A DNA stretch of 20,002 bases. Origin: CAIYRG01 sp035318785. GTDB taxonomy: Bacteria > Pseudomonadota > Alphaproteobacteria > Micropepsales > Micropepsaceae. Shown here piece after piece: positions 1 through 8,344 of the stretch. The position numbers were made by a program, and so were the translations under genes. The notes beneath the pieces were generated by a model. It searched no databases. It was not told the origin of the DNA and was given only the letters and a program-made list of their open reading frames with translations. The stretch's first letter is position 1, and each line of letters opens with the position of its first letter. The stretch covers positions 1-20,002 of the forward strand of contig DATHDZ010000153.1 of NCBI GenBank assembly GCA_035318785.1, read 5' to 3'.

Positions 1-308
1 CGCGCGAAATATTCGGCGTTCAGTCCACGGATGTTTGCCGATTCCGGCTGCCCCATGCCCGAGGGCGTGTGGCAAGTGTTGCACGGCCTGACCGCGTCAC
101 CCTTACCGCTCAAGACGATCTTGAGGGCGCCCGCCGGGTATGCTGGCGGAGCCACGGGAGCGCCACCGCCACCGCCACCAGCCGCCGCTGCCGGCGCGGG
201 TGCATTGGCATCAGGCGTCATGAAGGCCCAATCCGGGCCCGGAGCATCGGCCGCCATCGCGGTCACCGGAAACAAAGCTGTTGCAAGCAACCATGCGAAT
301 TTTTTCAT
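1..308 (-). CDS. Exported c-type cytochrome, N-terminal part (cut by window edge)
   Basis: The reading frame starts at the ATG at 308 with a strong GGAGGG ribosome site just upstream and runs off the left edge, so only about 102 residues are visible. Residues 1-20 form a Sec signal peptide (MKKF, hydrophobic core, AMA/A cleavage-like end). A low-complexity Ala/Pro/Gly linker with six consecutive Gly follows at about residues 36-60. Then comes a heme c attachment motif, CNTCH, at residues 76-80, and the start of a class I cytochrome fold (GMGQPESANIRGL, then EYFAR). The heme would be attached in the periplasm, where the protein probably carries electrons. Its partner cannot be seen because the downstream part is missing. 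It diverges from the MFS transporter gene. It was found by reading the minus strand directly. Confidence 0.85.
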   Translation of the reverse strand, partial: MKKFAWLLATALFPVTAMAADAPGPDWAFMTPDANAPAPAAAAGGGGGGAPVAPPAYPAGALKIVLSGKGDAVRPCNTCHTPSGMGQPESANIRGLNAEYFA

Positions 309-360
309 GGGATCCCTCCGTGTCGCGTCCAGGTGGAAGACGCGCCTCTATTCAGATTAT

Positions 361-375
361 TGTGATTGCATCACA
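361..375. promoter_or_regulatory. 15-bp palindrome TGTGAT-N3-ATCACA, candidate operator between divergent genes
   Basis: The sequence reads TGTGATTGCATCACA, two perfect 6-base arms around three central bases. It lies between the divergent cytochrome (start 308) and MFS transporter (start 484), 53 and 109 bases from the two start codons. An AT-rich stretch next to it on the cytochrome side (349-360) could be that gene's -10 region. The arms resemble a CRP/FNR-family half site (TGTGA), but the spacing is one base shorter than the classic N6, so a GntR-type or other dimeric regulator is equally possible. No regulator gene is adjacent. Confidence 0.4.
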
Positions 376-483
376 GCGGCAAGCGCTACTGCGCATGGGA
401 GGCCGGTGAAACGGCGGGTTTGCCGCGCTTGACAAGGCGTACCGCTGCGAAGCCAGATCGCAGCAAAACGGAGGGGACAGGGC

Positions 484-2136
484 ATGACAGCTATCGGCAC
501 CGTCGGCGATTCCGTTGGGTCCGAGGTCGGGCTTCTCGACCGCCGGCGTATCATTGCGGGTGCGGGCTTCAATCGCTGGCTGGTGCCGCCGGCGGCCCTT
601 GCCATCCACCTATGCATCGGTATGGCCTATGGATTCAGCGTCTTCTGGCTGCCGCTGTCCAAGGCGCTCGGCCACGACAAATCCATCGAATGTCCCGGCA
701 TGCCGCTGTTCCAGGCGCTGGTCACCACGAGCTGCGACTGGCGGATCAGCGATCTGGGCTGGATCTACACGCTGTTCTTCGTACTGCTGGGTCTCTCGGC
801 GGCGACCTGGGGCGGCTGGCTCGAACGCGCCGGTCCGCGCAAGGCGGGAATCGTCTCCGCCTTTTGCTGGTGCGGCGGCATGGCGTTCGCCGCGCTCGGC
901 GTCATCCAGCATCAGCTTTGGATCATGTGGCTGGGTTTGGGCGTCGTCGGCGGCATCGGGCTTGGCATCGGTTACATCTCGCCGGTTTCGACCTTGATCA
1001 AATGGTTTCCCGACCGCCGCGGCATGGCCACCGGCATGGCGATCATGGGCTTCGGCGGCGGTGCGATGATCGGCGCGCCGCTCGCAAATCTGCTGATGAA
1101 CAGTTTCAAGACTGCGGATTCGGTCGGCGTGTGGCAAACCTTCCTCGCCATGGCCGCGATCTATTTCGTCTTCATGATCGGCGGAGCGTTCGGCTATCGG
1201 CTACCGCCGCCAGGATGGGCGCCCCATGGTTGGACGCCCCAAGCGGCCAAGACGATGATCGTGGCCAAGCAAGTGCATCTGAGGGACGCGCATAGGACCA
1301 AGCAGTTCTGGCTGATCTGGGCGGTGTTGTGCCTCAACGTGTCCGCCGGCATCGGCGTGATCGGAATCGCATCGCCCATGCTGCAGGAGATTTTCGGCGG
1401 CAGCCTGATCGGCCGCCCGGATGTTCCCTTTACCGCGCTCGATGCCTCGCAGGGCGCGGCGGTCGCTGCCATCGCGGCGGGTTTCACCGGCCTGCTGTCG
1501 CTGTTCAATATCGGCGGACGATTCTTCTGGGCGTCGCTTTCCGATGTGATCGGCCGCAAGGCGACCTATTACACTTTCTTCGCGTTCGGAATCCTGCTGT
1601 ACGCCTCTGCGCCATGGGCGGCGCATGCCGGATCCAAAGCGCTGTTCGTGCTCTGCCTGTGCATCATCCTTTCGATGTATGGCGGCGGCTTCGCGACAAT
1701 TCCTGCCTATCTCGCCGACATCTTCGGCACGCAATTCGTCGGCGCCATTCACGGCCGGCTGCTCACAGCCTGGTCGACCGCCGGCATCATCGGCCCCGTG
1801 GTGGTGAACTACATCCGCGAATTCGAGATCGCCGCGGGCGTGCCGCGCCAATCGGTCTATGACGTGACGCTCTATATTCTCGCGGGATTTCTGGTTGTCG
1901 GCTTCCTGTGCAATTGGGCGGTGAAGCCGCTGGCGCAGAAATGGTTCATGAGCGACGAACAGGTGGCAGCCCTGCAAACCGCGCCGGTTGCGCACACCCA
2001 TGCGCATAACCCCAAATCGGAATTGGCGAAGGCGGAGGCGCGGGCGAGCCTGCCGCTGGCCTGGCTGGCCGTGGGCATCCCCATCGCGTGGGGAATCTGG
2101 GTGACGCTGAAGAGCGCGCTGGTGCTGTTCGGGTAA
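484..2136 (+). CDS. MFS transporter, oxalate/formate antiporter (OFA)-like
   Basis: A 550-residue polytopic membrane protein of the major facilitator superfamily. The first half has a Gly-rich helix pattern (GLGVVGGIGLGIGYISPVS) followed by the cytoplasmic loop KWFPDRRGMATGMAIMGFG, which is characteristic of the OxlT-like OFA family. The second half contains GRFFWASLSDVIGRK, the repeat of MFS motif A. It is longer than the usual 400-430 residues because of an extended first periplasmic loop with two Cys, a loop in the middle, and a C-terminal His-containing tail followed by one extra membrane helix. These features occur in proteobacterial OFA members. The ATG is preceded by GGAGGGG at the right distance. 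A TTGACA at 429-434 is a possible -35, but no good -10 follows. Substrate is inferred only as a small carboxylate. It is convergent with rpsA. Confidence 0.88.
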   Translation: MTAIGTVGDSVGSEVGLLDRRRIIAGAGFNRWLVPPAALAIHLCIGMAYGFSVFWLPLSKALGHDKSIECPGMPLFQALVTTSCDWRISDLGWIYTLFFVLLGLSAATWGGWLERAGPRKAGIVSAFCWCGGMAFAALGVIQHQLWIMWLGLGVVGGIGLGIGYISPVSTLIKWFPDRRGMATGMAIMGFGGGAMIGAPLANLLMNSFKTADSVGVWQTFLAMAAIYFVFMIGGAFGYRLPPPGWAPHGWTPQAAKTMIVAKQVHLRDAHRTKQFWLIWAVLCLNVSAGIGVIGIASPMLQEIFGGSLIGRPDVPFTALDASQGAAVAAIAAGFTGLLSLFNIGGRFFWASLSDVIGRKATYYTFFAFGILLYASAPWAAHAGSKALFVLCLCIILSMYGGGFATIPAYLADIFGTQFVGAIHGRLLTAWSTAGIIGPVVVNYIREFEIAAGVPRQSVYDVTLYILAGFLVVGFLCNWAVKPLAQKWFMSDEQVAALQTAPVAHTHAHNPKSELAKAEARASLPLAWLAVGIPIAWGIWVTLKSALVLFG

Positions 2137-2140
2137 TTTT

Positions 2141-2239
2141 CCTCCCCCGCTTTTGCGGGGAGACGGTGGGGGCGGAGCGTTCGTGCCAACATCCCCCCAC
2201 CACCGCTTCGCGGTCCCCCTCCCCCGTAAACGGGGGAGG
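2141..2239. repeat. Composite GC-rich palindromic intergenic element (REP/BIME-like)
   Basis: About 100 bases made of nested inverted repeats. The ends are inverted copies, CCTCCCCCG (2141-2149) and CGGGGGAGG (2231-2239). The right end also forms its own perfect 9-bp hairpin with a TAAA loop (2218-2239). Inside are CCCCGC-TTTT-GCGGGG (2145-2160), a GGTGGGGG/CCCCCACC pair and ACCGC-TTC-GCGGT (2202-2214). It lies in the convergent space between the MFS gene and rpsA. Such elements are common intergenic repeats in alphaproteobacteria. It may also stop transcription from the MFS gene, although no T-run follows it. Confidence 0.6.
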
Positions 2240-2243
2240 AAAG

Positions 2244-2282
2244 AAAAAAAGGGCGCCGGGTCGATAGACCGAGCGCCCTCTT
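2244..2282 (-). terminator. Rho-independent terminator of rpsA
   Basis: Read on the minus strand, a 12-position stem (GGGCGCTCGGTC / GACCCGGCGCCC, one mismatch and one wobble) closes a TATC loop at 2251-2278 and is followed directly by seven T residues (2244-2250). It begins about 20 bases after the rpsA stop codon. The short T-run on the other side could let it work weakly in the plus direction for the MFS gene as well. Confidence 0.88.
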
Positions 2283-2300
2283 TAGATAGCAACGGCGGGA

Positions 2301-4022
<1,722 letters not shown>

Positions 4023-4142
4023 GAAGTCTCCCTAGGGTTGCGTGACGGCCGCCGGGCCTGTGCCCAAGCGATCGTGTCCGGCTAAGCCGGTATGATGTGG
4101 AAATACCTATCGCAGGTCTCTCTGCGGCGCCGCCGGGCCTCC
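4023..4142 (-). promoter_or_regulatory. rpsA leader / cmk-rpsA spacer with small hairpin
   Basis: This 120-base spacer separates cmk from rpsA. It holds a short perfect hairpin, CCGGC-TAA-GCCGG (4078-4090), and the rpsA ribosome site (4026-4036 region). Such a length is enough for a separate rpsA promoter or for an autoregulatory leader, as known for S1 in enterobacteria, but I see no clear -35/-10 pair. The regulatory role is inferred. Confidence 0.3.
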
Positions 4143-4853
4143 TCAGCCCCTGGGGCGGGCCGCGAGCGCTTTCTCGATCTTGTCGTTCACGAGATCGAGC
4201 GCCTTCGCGAAGGCGGTTTCTATATCCAAATCGGACGTGTCGAGCAAGACGGCGTCTTCGGCCTGGCGCAGGGGAGCGGTTTTGCGCGACCGGTCGCGCT
4301 CATCGCGTGCCAGGAGCTCCTGTTCGACCTCCTCGACATCCGCCGGTGCCGCGGGATCGTGCTCGCCCTGGGGCTGGGCCTTGAGCTCAAGCCAGCGCCG
4401 CAGCGCCCGGACGGACGGCCGCGCATCGACGAAGAGTTTCGCGGTGGCCTCAGGGCAGATGACCGTCCCGATATCCCGGCCGTCGATCACGGCTCCAGGC
4501 GCCCCCCCGGGCGGGTGCCCCGCAAAATCGCGCTGGAACTGCATGATCGCCGAGCGGACCTCCGGCATCACGGCGACGCGGGACGCGGCCTCTCCCACGG
4601 CGACGGAGCGCAGTCTGATATCGGTGCCGCCAACCGGATCGATGATGCGCGCGGATCGGACGGCATCCTGCACATTGGACGGGTCGCCTCCCGCGTCGAT
4701 GACGCCCAGGGCGACCAGGCGATAAAGCGCGCCGGAATCCAGATGCGCAAAGCCGTAATGGCGGGCCAGCTGGCGGGCGAGCGTGCCCTTGCCGCAGGCC
4801 GACGTGCCGTCGATCGCGATAACGATGCTCAAAGCCACTCCGTGGGTGCTCAC
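4143..4853 (-). CDS. cmk: Cytidylate kinase
   Basis: The enzyme phosphorylates CMP and dCMP with ATP in pyrimidine nucleotide supply. The P-loop GTSACGKGT is at residues 16-24 of the longest form, followed by the HLDSGALYR substrate motif and the family signature DGRDIGT. The lid region has an Arg-rich DERDRSR. The longest frame (236 residues) begins with GTG at 4853 and overlaps the aroA stop codon by four bases (GTGA), suggesting translational coupling. An alternative is the TTG at 4832, which has GGAG five bases upstream and would give the compact N-terminus usual for this family (MSIVIAIDG). The start is therefore uncertain by seven codons. The kinase ends 120 bases before rpsA. Confidence 0.95.
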   Translation of the reverse strand: MSTHGVALSIVIAIDGTSACGKGTLARQLARHYGFAHLDSGALYRLVALGVIDAGGDPSNVQDAVRSARIIDPVGGTDIRLRSVAVGEAASRVAVMPEVRSAIMQFQRDFAGHPPGGAPGAVIDGRDIGTVICPEATAKLFVDARPSVRALRRWLELKAQPQGEHDPAAPADVEEVEQELLARDERDRSRKTAPLRQAEDAVLLDTSDLDIETAFAKALDLVNDKIEKALAARPRG

Positions 4854-6217
4854 TGGGTTGGAACCGCCTCGATTTTGGCGCCCAGAGCGCCCATCAGCGT
4901 TTGGAAATTCGGAAAACTCGTCGCGATCATCGAGCCGTCATCGACCATGATGGCCGCGCGCGACGCCAGACCCATCACCAGGAAGCTCATGGCGATGCGA
5001 TGATCCATATGGGTCGCAACCTGGCCGCCGCCAGGCACGCCGTCTGCGCCGGCGCCTTCGACGATGAGCCCATCTTCGGTTTCGGAAACGCGCACGCCAT
5101 TGGCTTTCAGACCGGCCGCGACGGCGGAAAGCCGGTCGCTCTCCTTGACGCGCAATTCTTCCAGCCCGCGCATGGTGGTGCGCCCTTCGGCAAAGGCCGC
5201 CGCCACCGCCAGCACGGGATATTCGTCGATCATGGTGGGGGCGCGCATCGCCGGCACGTCCACGCCTTTCAGCGCCGAATGGCGCACCGCGAGGTCGCCG
5301 ACGGCATCACCGCCATTGTCTCGTGGATTTCGGATTTCGATGTCGGCGCCCATCTCGCGCAAGGTCTCGATCAAGCCGGTGCGGCGCGCATTGAGCATGA
5401 CGTTCTCAAGCAGGATCTCAGAACCCGGCACGATGAGGGCCGCTACCAGCGGAAAGGCCGCCGAAGAGGGATCGCTCGGCACGTCGATGCGGGTTGGGAT
5501 GAGTTCGGCTTCACCCACAATGGAGATCGCGGTCGCGCCACCCTCGATGCCCTCCACGTGGATGTCGGCGCCGAAGGCTTTCAGCATGCGCTCGGTATGA
5601 TCGCGAGTCGCCGCGCGTTCGATGATGGTGGAGCGTCCGGGCACGTTCAGCGCCGCCAGGATGAGGGCGGATTTCACCTGGGCGGAAGCGACCTGCAGCC
5701 GGTGCTCGATCGGCAGCGGTTGGCGCGCACCGAAGAGCGTGAGGGGCAGGAGCCCGCCTTCGCGCGTTTCCGCCACCGCGCCGAACAAGGCAAGCGGATC
5801 GAGCACGCGCCGCATCGGCCGACGCTTCAGCGAGGCGTCGCCGGTAAAAATCGCCGTGATCGGTGTCGTCGCCATGGCTCCCATGGTGAGCCGAACCCCG
5901 GTGCCGGAATTGCCGAAATCCAGCACACCGGAGGGTTCCGAGAAACCGCCCACGCCCACGCCATGGATCCGCCACTTGCCGCCGCCGTCGCGGACGATTT
6001 CGGCGCCCAGCTTCCGCATAGCGGCGGCGGTGTTGAGGACATCGTCGGCTTCGAGGAGGCCGGAAACGGCGGTTTCCCCAACCGCCAGCGCTCCCAAAAT
6101 GAGTGCGCGATGCGACACGGATTTGTCGCCCGGCGCCGCCACCCTGCCCTTTAACGGGCCGGATTTCCGCGCAGTCAAAGGCGAGAAATGTTCCGAAACG
6201 GCCATCCGGGTTCCCAT
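4850..6217 (-). CDS. aroA: 3-phosphoshikimate 1-carboxyvinyltransferase (EPSP synthase)
   Basis: It makes EPSP from shikimate-3-phosphate and phosphoenolpyruvate in the aromatic amino acid pathway. The protein closely follows the class II (CP4-like) pattern: GDKSVSHR at residues 30-37, TGDASLKRRPM, SAQVKSA, TRDHTE, the MIDEYP active-site stretch, LRVKESDRLSA and HRIAMSFLVMGLA near the end. At the position where the glyphosate-tolerant CP4 enzyme carries Ala (its Ala100), this protein has Gly (FGNSGTG, Gly105), as in sensitive enzymes. The open frame extends upstream to a TTG at 6259, but the ATG at 6217 (455 residues) or at 6205 (451) gives the normal family length; neither has a strong ribosome site. 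It overlaps cmk by four bases and diverges from the TIGR02300 gene. Confidence 0.95.
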   Translation of the reverse strand: MGTRMAVSEHFSPLTARKSGPLKGRVAAPGDKSVSHRALILGALAVGETAVSGLLEADDVLNTAAAMRKLGAEIVRDGGGKWRIHGVGVGGFSEPSGVLDFGNSGTGVRLTMGAMATTPITAIFTGDASLKRRPMRRVLDPLALFGAVAETREGGLLPLTLFGARQPLPIEHRLQVASAQVKSALILAALNVPGRSTIIERAATRDHTERMLKAFGADIHVEGIEGGATAISIVGEAELIPTRIDVPSDPSSAAFPLVAALIVPGSEILLENVMLNARRTGLIETLREMGADIEIRNPRDNGGDAVGDLAVRHSALKGVDVPAMRAPTMIDEYPVLAVAAAFAEGRTTMRGLEELRVKESDRLSAVAAGLKANGVRVSETEDGLIVEGAGADGVPGGGQVATHMDHRIAMSFLVMGLASRAAIMVDDGSMIATSFPNFQTLMGALGAKIEAVPTQ

Positions 6218-6241
6218 GATAGGCCCGCGATTGCCTAAACG

Positions 6242-6271
6242 AATGGATGGCCGGGTCAAGCCCGGCTATGG
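6242..6271. repeat. Small REP-like palindrome (GCCGGG-TCAAG-CCCGGC)
   Basis: The core at 6250-6266 is a perfect 6-bp inverted repeat with a TCAAG loop, with flanking GGATG on the left and CTATGG on the right. The motif is a familiar dispersed intergenic palindrome in alphaproteobacteria. It sits in the short divergent space between aroA and the TIGR02300 gene. It contains a TTGACC on the minus strand that could be mistaken for, or act as, a -35 box for aroA. Confidence 0.5.
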
Positions 6272-6274
6272 ACT

Positions 6275-6280
6275 TTGACA
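6275..6280 (+). promoter_or_regulatory. Possible -35 box (TTGACA) for the TIGR02300 gene
   Basis: A consensus TTGACA lies upstream of the TIGR02300 coding region. The -10 position about 17 bases on (around 6297-6303) is poorly matched. If it is used, transcription would begin near 6310, downstream of the ATG at 6294 but upstream of the TTG at 6339, supporting the shorter form of that protein. Confidence 0.35.
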
Positions 6281-6338
6281 GCCCCCCCGGTTCATGGCAA
6301 ACCCACCGCCCCTTAGTCCACATGTGGGAAGCACCAGC

Positions 6339-6806
6339 TTGATCAAGCCCGATCTTGGCACCAAACGCGTCTGCCCCAGTTGCGCGGCTCGTTTTTACGA
6401 TCTGCAAAAACGTCCGATCGAATGCCCGAAATGCGCCTTCTCTTTCGAACCCGAAATGCTTCTGAAGCAGCGCCGCACGCGCGTGCCTGAGCCCGCGAAG
6501 GCCGTTGTGGCGGAAGCCGAAGACGAGGAAGCCGAAGAGACCGAGGACGAGGAAGTCGAGGAAACGGCGACCGAAGACGAGGCGGAAGAGGAAACCGTCG
6601 AGGCCGAACCCGCGGTCGAGGCCGACGCCGAAGCCGAAGGTGAAGAGGGCGAACCCGCCGCGGCCGAGGAAACCACCGAGGCCGAAGAATTCGAAGAAGT
6701 CGAAGACGAGGAAGAGGAAGACGACAATCTGCTCGAGGAGGTCGAGGAGGACGAAGACGACGTCTCCGGCATCATCGATGCGGATATCGAGAAGGACGAG
6801 CCGTAA
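6339..6806 (+). CDS. TIGR02300 family protein (FYDL motif, Glu-rich tail)
   Basis: The N-terminal 40 residues contain two zinc-knuckle-like Cys pairs, CPSC and CPKC, around the hallmark (R)FYDLQKRPIECP. The remaining two thirds are almost entirely Glu, Asp, Ala and Val. This layout matches the alphaproteobacterial family TIGR02300, whose function is unknown. Members usually begin with a short MxKPxLGTKR. The TTG at 6339 gives MIKPDLGTKR and has GGGAAG seven bases upstream (6326-6331). An in-frame ATG at 6294 would add 15 residues but has no ribosome site, so I prefer the TTG. The longest form is 170 residues, this form 155. The position next to aroA is conserved in many alphaproteobacteria, as recalled rather than checked. 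Confidence 0.85.
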   Translation: MIKPDLGTKRVCPSCAARFYDLQKRPIECPKCAFSFEPEMLLKQRRTRVPEPAKAVVAEAEDEEAEETEDEEVEETATEDEAEEETVEAEPAVEADAEAEGEEGEPAAAEETTEAEEFEEVEDEEEEDDNLLEEVEEDEDDVSGIIDADIEKDEP

Positions 6807-6825
6807 GCGGGACGCCTTCAGACGT

Positions 6826-6901
<76 letters not shown>

Positions 6902-6980
6902 CTTAACAGACCGAACACCGCCGCGGCGGCGCGGAATTCGCCAGTTGGCGCCACAATTAGCAGTTAGCGAAAATCCGCAG

Positions 6981-7271
6981 ATGCCAGTTTTCCGCCTCGC
7001 GCCTTTGAACCCCAAGCACCCAAGCTGGGAACTATCGACCATCAGAGAAGAGGTTTGGGCGGGCGCCATCGCAGAGAACGAAGCGAGAGAGTTGGTCGCC
7101 GCAAAAACTCGGAACGCCGGACGGGGAACAGGCGTCCCCGCCGCACCCAGCGCCGGACAGTCCCCCTGGCAGAACTCGGACGCGTCATCCTGCGAACGCA
7201 TTTGGGCCAGGAATGACGTTCCTCTTGGGGCCGTCGTCGACGTAAAGGGCAAAACCGTCGCTTCGGATTAG
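6981..7271 (+). CDS. Small conserved hypothetical protein
   Basis: A 96-residue soluble protein from the ATG at 6981; the open frame extends 12 codons further up to a TTG, but MPVFRLAPLNP is a natural start. The layout (MPxFRLxP, HPSWELSTIREEVWAG, AxxEAREL, SPWQNSDASSC, then DVPLGAVVDVKGKT) matches a small uncharacterised family I recall from Rhizobiales. That assignment is from memory, not a search. No signal peptide or membrane segment is seen, and no clear ribosome site. It follows tRNA-Ala by 79 bases and is convergent with the DUF883 gene. Antisense frames here are shadows. Confidence 0.62.
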   Translation: MPVFRLAPLNPKHPSWELSTIREEVWAGAIAENEARELVAAKTRNAGRGTGVPAAPSAGQSPWQNSDASSCERIWARNDVPLGAVVDVKGKTVASD

Positions 7272-7275
7272 TCCC

Positions 7276-7312
7276 AAAGAAAAGGCCCAGCTCCAATCAC
7301 GGACACCGGGCC
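7276..7312 (-). terminator. Rho-independent terminator of the DUF883 gene
   Basis: On the minus strand an 11-bp stem with one bulged G (GGCCCGGTGTCC / GGAGCTGGGCC) encloses GTGATT at 7284-7312 and is followed by TTTTCTTT. It lies 107 bases downstream of the DUF883 stop codon and directly after the end of the convergent 96-residue gene. Confidence 0.65.
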
Positions 7313-7419
7313 AAAGTCTATTGCCTGAAAAACGTGTGTTCCCACGTCGGGAAGAAAACGCATCAACCGCGGGCGGGTTTGTTTGCCGGCAACCGAAATT
7401 GTTCGCTAAAAGAGCGCGG

Positions 7420-7782
7420 TCAGCGCCGCAACAAAACTGCGCCGAACAACGCGCCGACGCCCAGTGCCACGGCGATAGCTGCAAGTGGCTGCTCTCGTAC
7501 CGTTTCCCTCGCGGCGTCGAGGTTGTCGGAAGCCCATTCCTCGACATCGTCAGTTACGCTCGCCCTCGCTTCATCGGCCAGGCGATAAGCTCGTTCCGCA
7601 AGGTTTCTTGCGGCTTCAATGGCAGCGCTGGCGCCATCGTTGGCGACGCTCCCGACATCTCCGACAAAACTCCTCGCATTTTCTTGCAGCGAATCCAGAT
7701 CGGACCGCAGCGCGCTAAGCCGCGTGTCGATGGGCTTTGCAGCACCGCGGTTTGTCGCGGTCTTTCTTTTAGGTTGAGCCAT
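7420..7782 (-). CDS. DUF883 / ElaB-YqjD family membrane protein
   Basis: A 120-residue protein with a basic N-terminus (PKRKTATNR), a long amphipathic, Ala-rich helix from about residue 20 to 95 (many A, E, R, D, with heptad-like spacing), and one C-terminal membrane helix at about 100-118 ending in LLRR. This is the layout of the ElaB/YqjD/DUF883 family. E. coli members are stationary-phase inner-membrane proteins, and YqjD binds ribosomes. The ATG has GGGAGG seven bases upstream. The promoter at 7815-7839 is a perfect sigma-EcfG site, so general-stress induction fits the family. It has its own terminator and looks monocistronic. Confidence 0.88.
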   Translation of the reverse strand: MAQPKRKTATNRGAAKPIDTRLSALRSDLDSLQENARSFVGDVGSVANDGASAAIEAARNLAERAYRLADEARASVTDDVEEWASDNLDAARETVREQPLAAIAVALGVGALFGAVLLRR

Positions 7783-7814
7783 GGGTGCCTCCCTTAATAG
7801 TGCTAATGCAGAGT

Positions 7815-7839
7815 AACGGGATGGCTTCTTAGAAGTTCC
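7815..7839 (-). promoter_or_regulatory. Sigma-EcfG general stress response promoter (GGAAC-N16-CGTT)
   Basis: On the minus strand GGAAC (7839-7835) is followed after exactly 16 bases by CGTT (7818-7815). This is the consensus and spacing of the alphaproteobacterial general stress sigma factor EcfG. The -10 box lies 33 bases upstream of the DUF883 start codon, leaving a short leader with the ribosome site. All nine specified bases match. Confidence 0.8.
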
Positions 7840-7985
7840 ATTGCGGGCGGGATCTCAAAGTCCGTGCAGGCATTTGGGACGCTTCAGCGGAAGGGACCTT
7901 CGGAGGGCGAGGCCGTGAATTGGCGCGCCCGGGGTCTCAAGTTAATCCCCTGATTGGGAGACTTGCCCCCACTGCACGCTCCCGT

Positions 7986-8159
7986 TCAGCGGTTGGACTT
8001 CTCAATGTCAGTCGCGAGCGCAAACCAGTCCTTTGCGATCTTGAGATAGTCGGCGCGTTCGGTTTCACTTTCCGCCTTGTCCGCCATCCGCTGCGCTGTT
8101 TCAGCGAGTAGCTTGAATTCAGCGACTCGCGGGTCGGGTTTTTGATCTTCGTTCGTCAT
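7986..8159 (-). CDS. 57-residue helical microprotein
   Basis: The frame runs from the ATG at 8159 to TGA at 7986 and encodes MTNEDQKPDPRVAEFKLLAE, then an Ala/Glu/Lys-rich pair of helices with the pattern RADYLKIAKDWFALATDIE. I recall many small rhizobial proteins of this type (A-x-x-x-A...R-x-x-Y-L-x-I-A-x-x-W-x-x-L-A), predicted as a helical hairpin with no known function. AAGGGA lies 11 bases upstream, slightly far. No signal peptide or membrane helix is seen. It sits between the DUF883 gene and the two-TM protein, both on the same strand, with wide spacers. Confidence 0.65.
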   Translation of the reverse strand: MTNEDQKPDPRVAEFKLLAETAQRMADKAESETERADYLKIAKDWFALATDIEKSNR

Positions 8160-8344
8160 TGCACTTGTTATCCCTTCCCGCCCTCAATCACTCTCATACG
8201 TCGCAAAGGCATGCCAGGCGGCAGCACCATCGGCAAGTCTGTAAACCGTGCGCCGCATCCCGGGCCGCGCGGATCCTTGCGCCAAGCGCAATCGGCTGAA
8301 GCTTCGCAAGCAAGTTCGCTAAGTCAACCTCGCTTCCACATGTC

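Noticed and set aside
1201..2292. 363-residue minus-strand frame
   Set aside because: It is antisense to the MFS transporter and runs through the palindromic element; no recognisable domain.
4901..6154. 417-residue plus-strand frame over aroA
   Set aside because: It is the antisense of a strongly conserved enzyme, rich in His, Arg and Gly because of high GC at third codon positions.
8285..8300. Inverted repeat TTGCGC-CAA-GCGCAA in the 8160-8344 spacer
   Set aside because: It is short and has no T-run in either direction, so I could not assign it as a terminator or operator.
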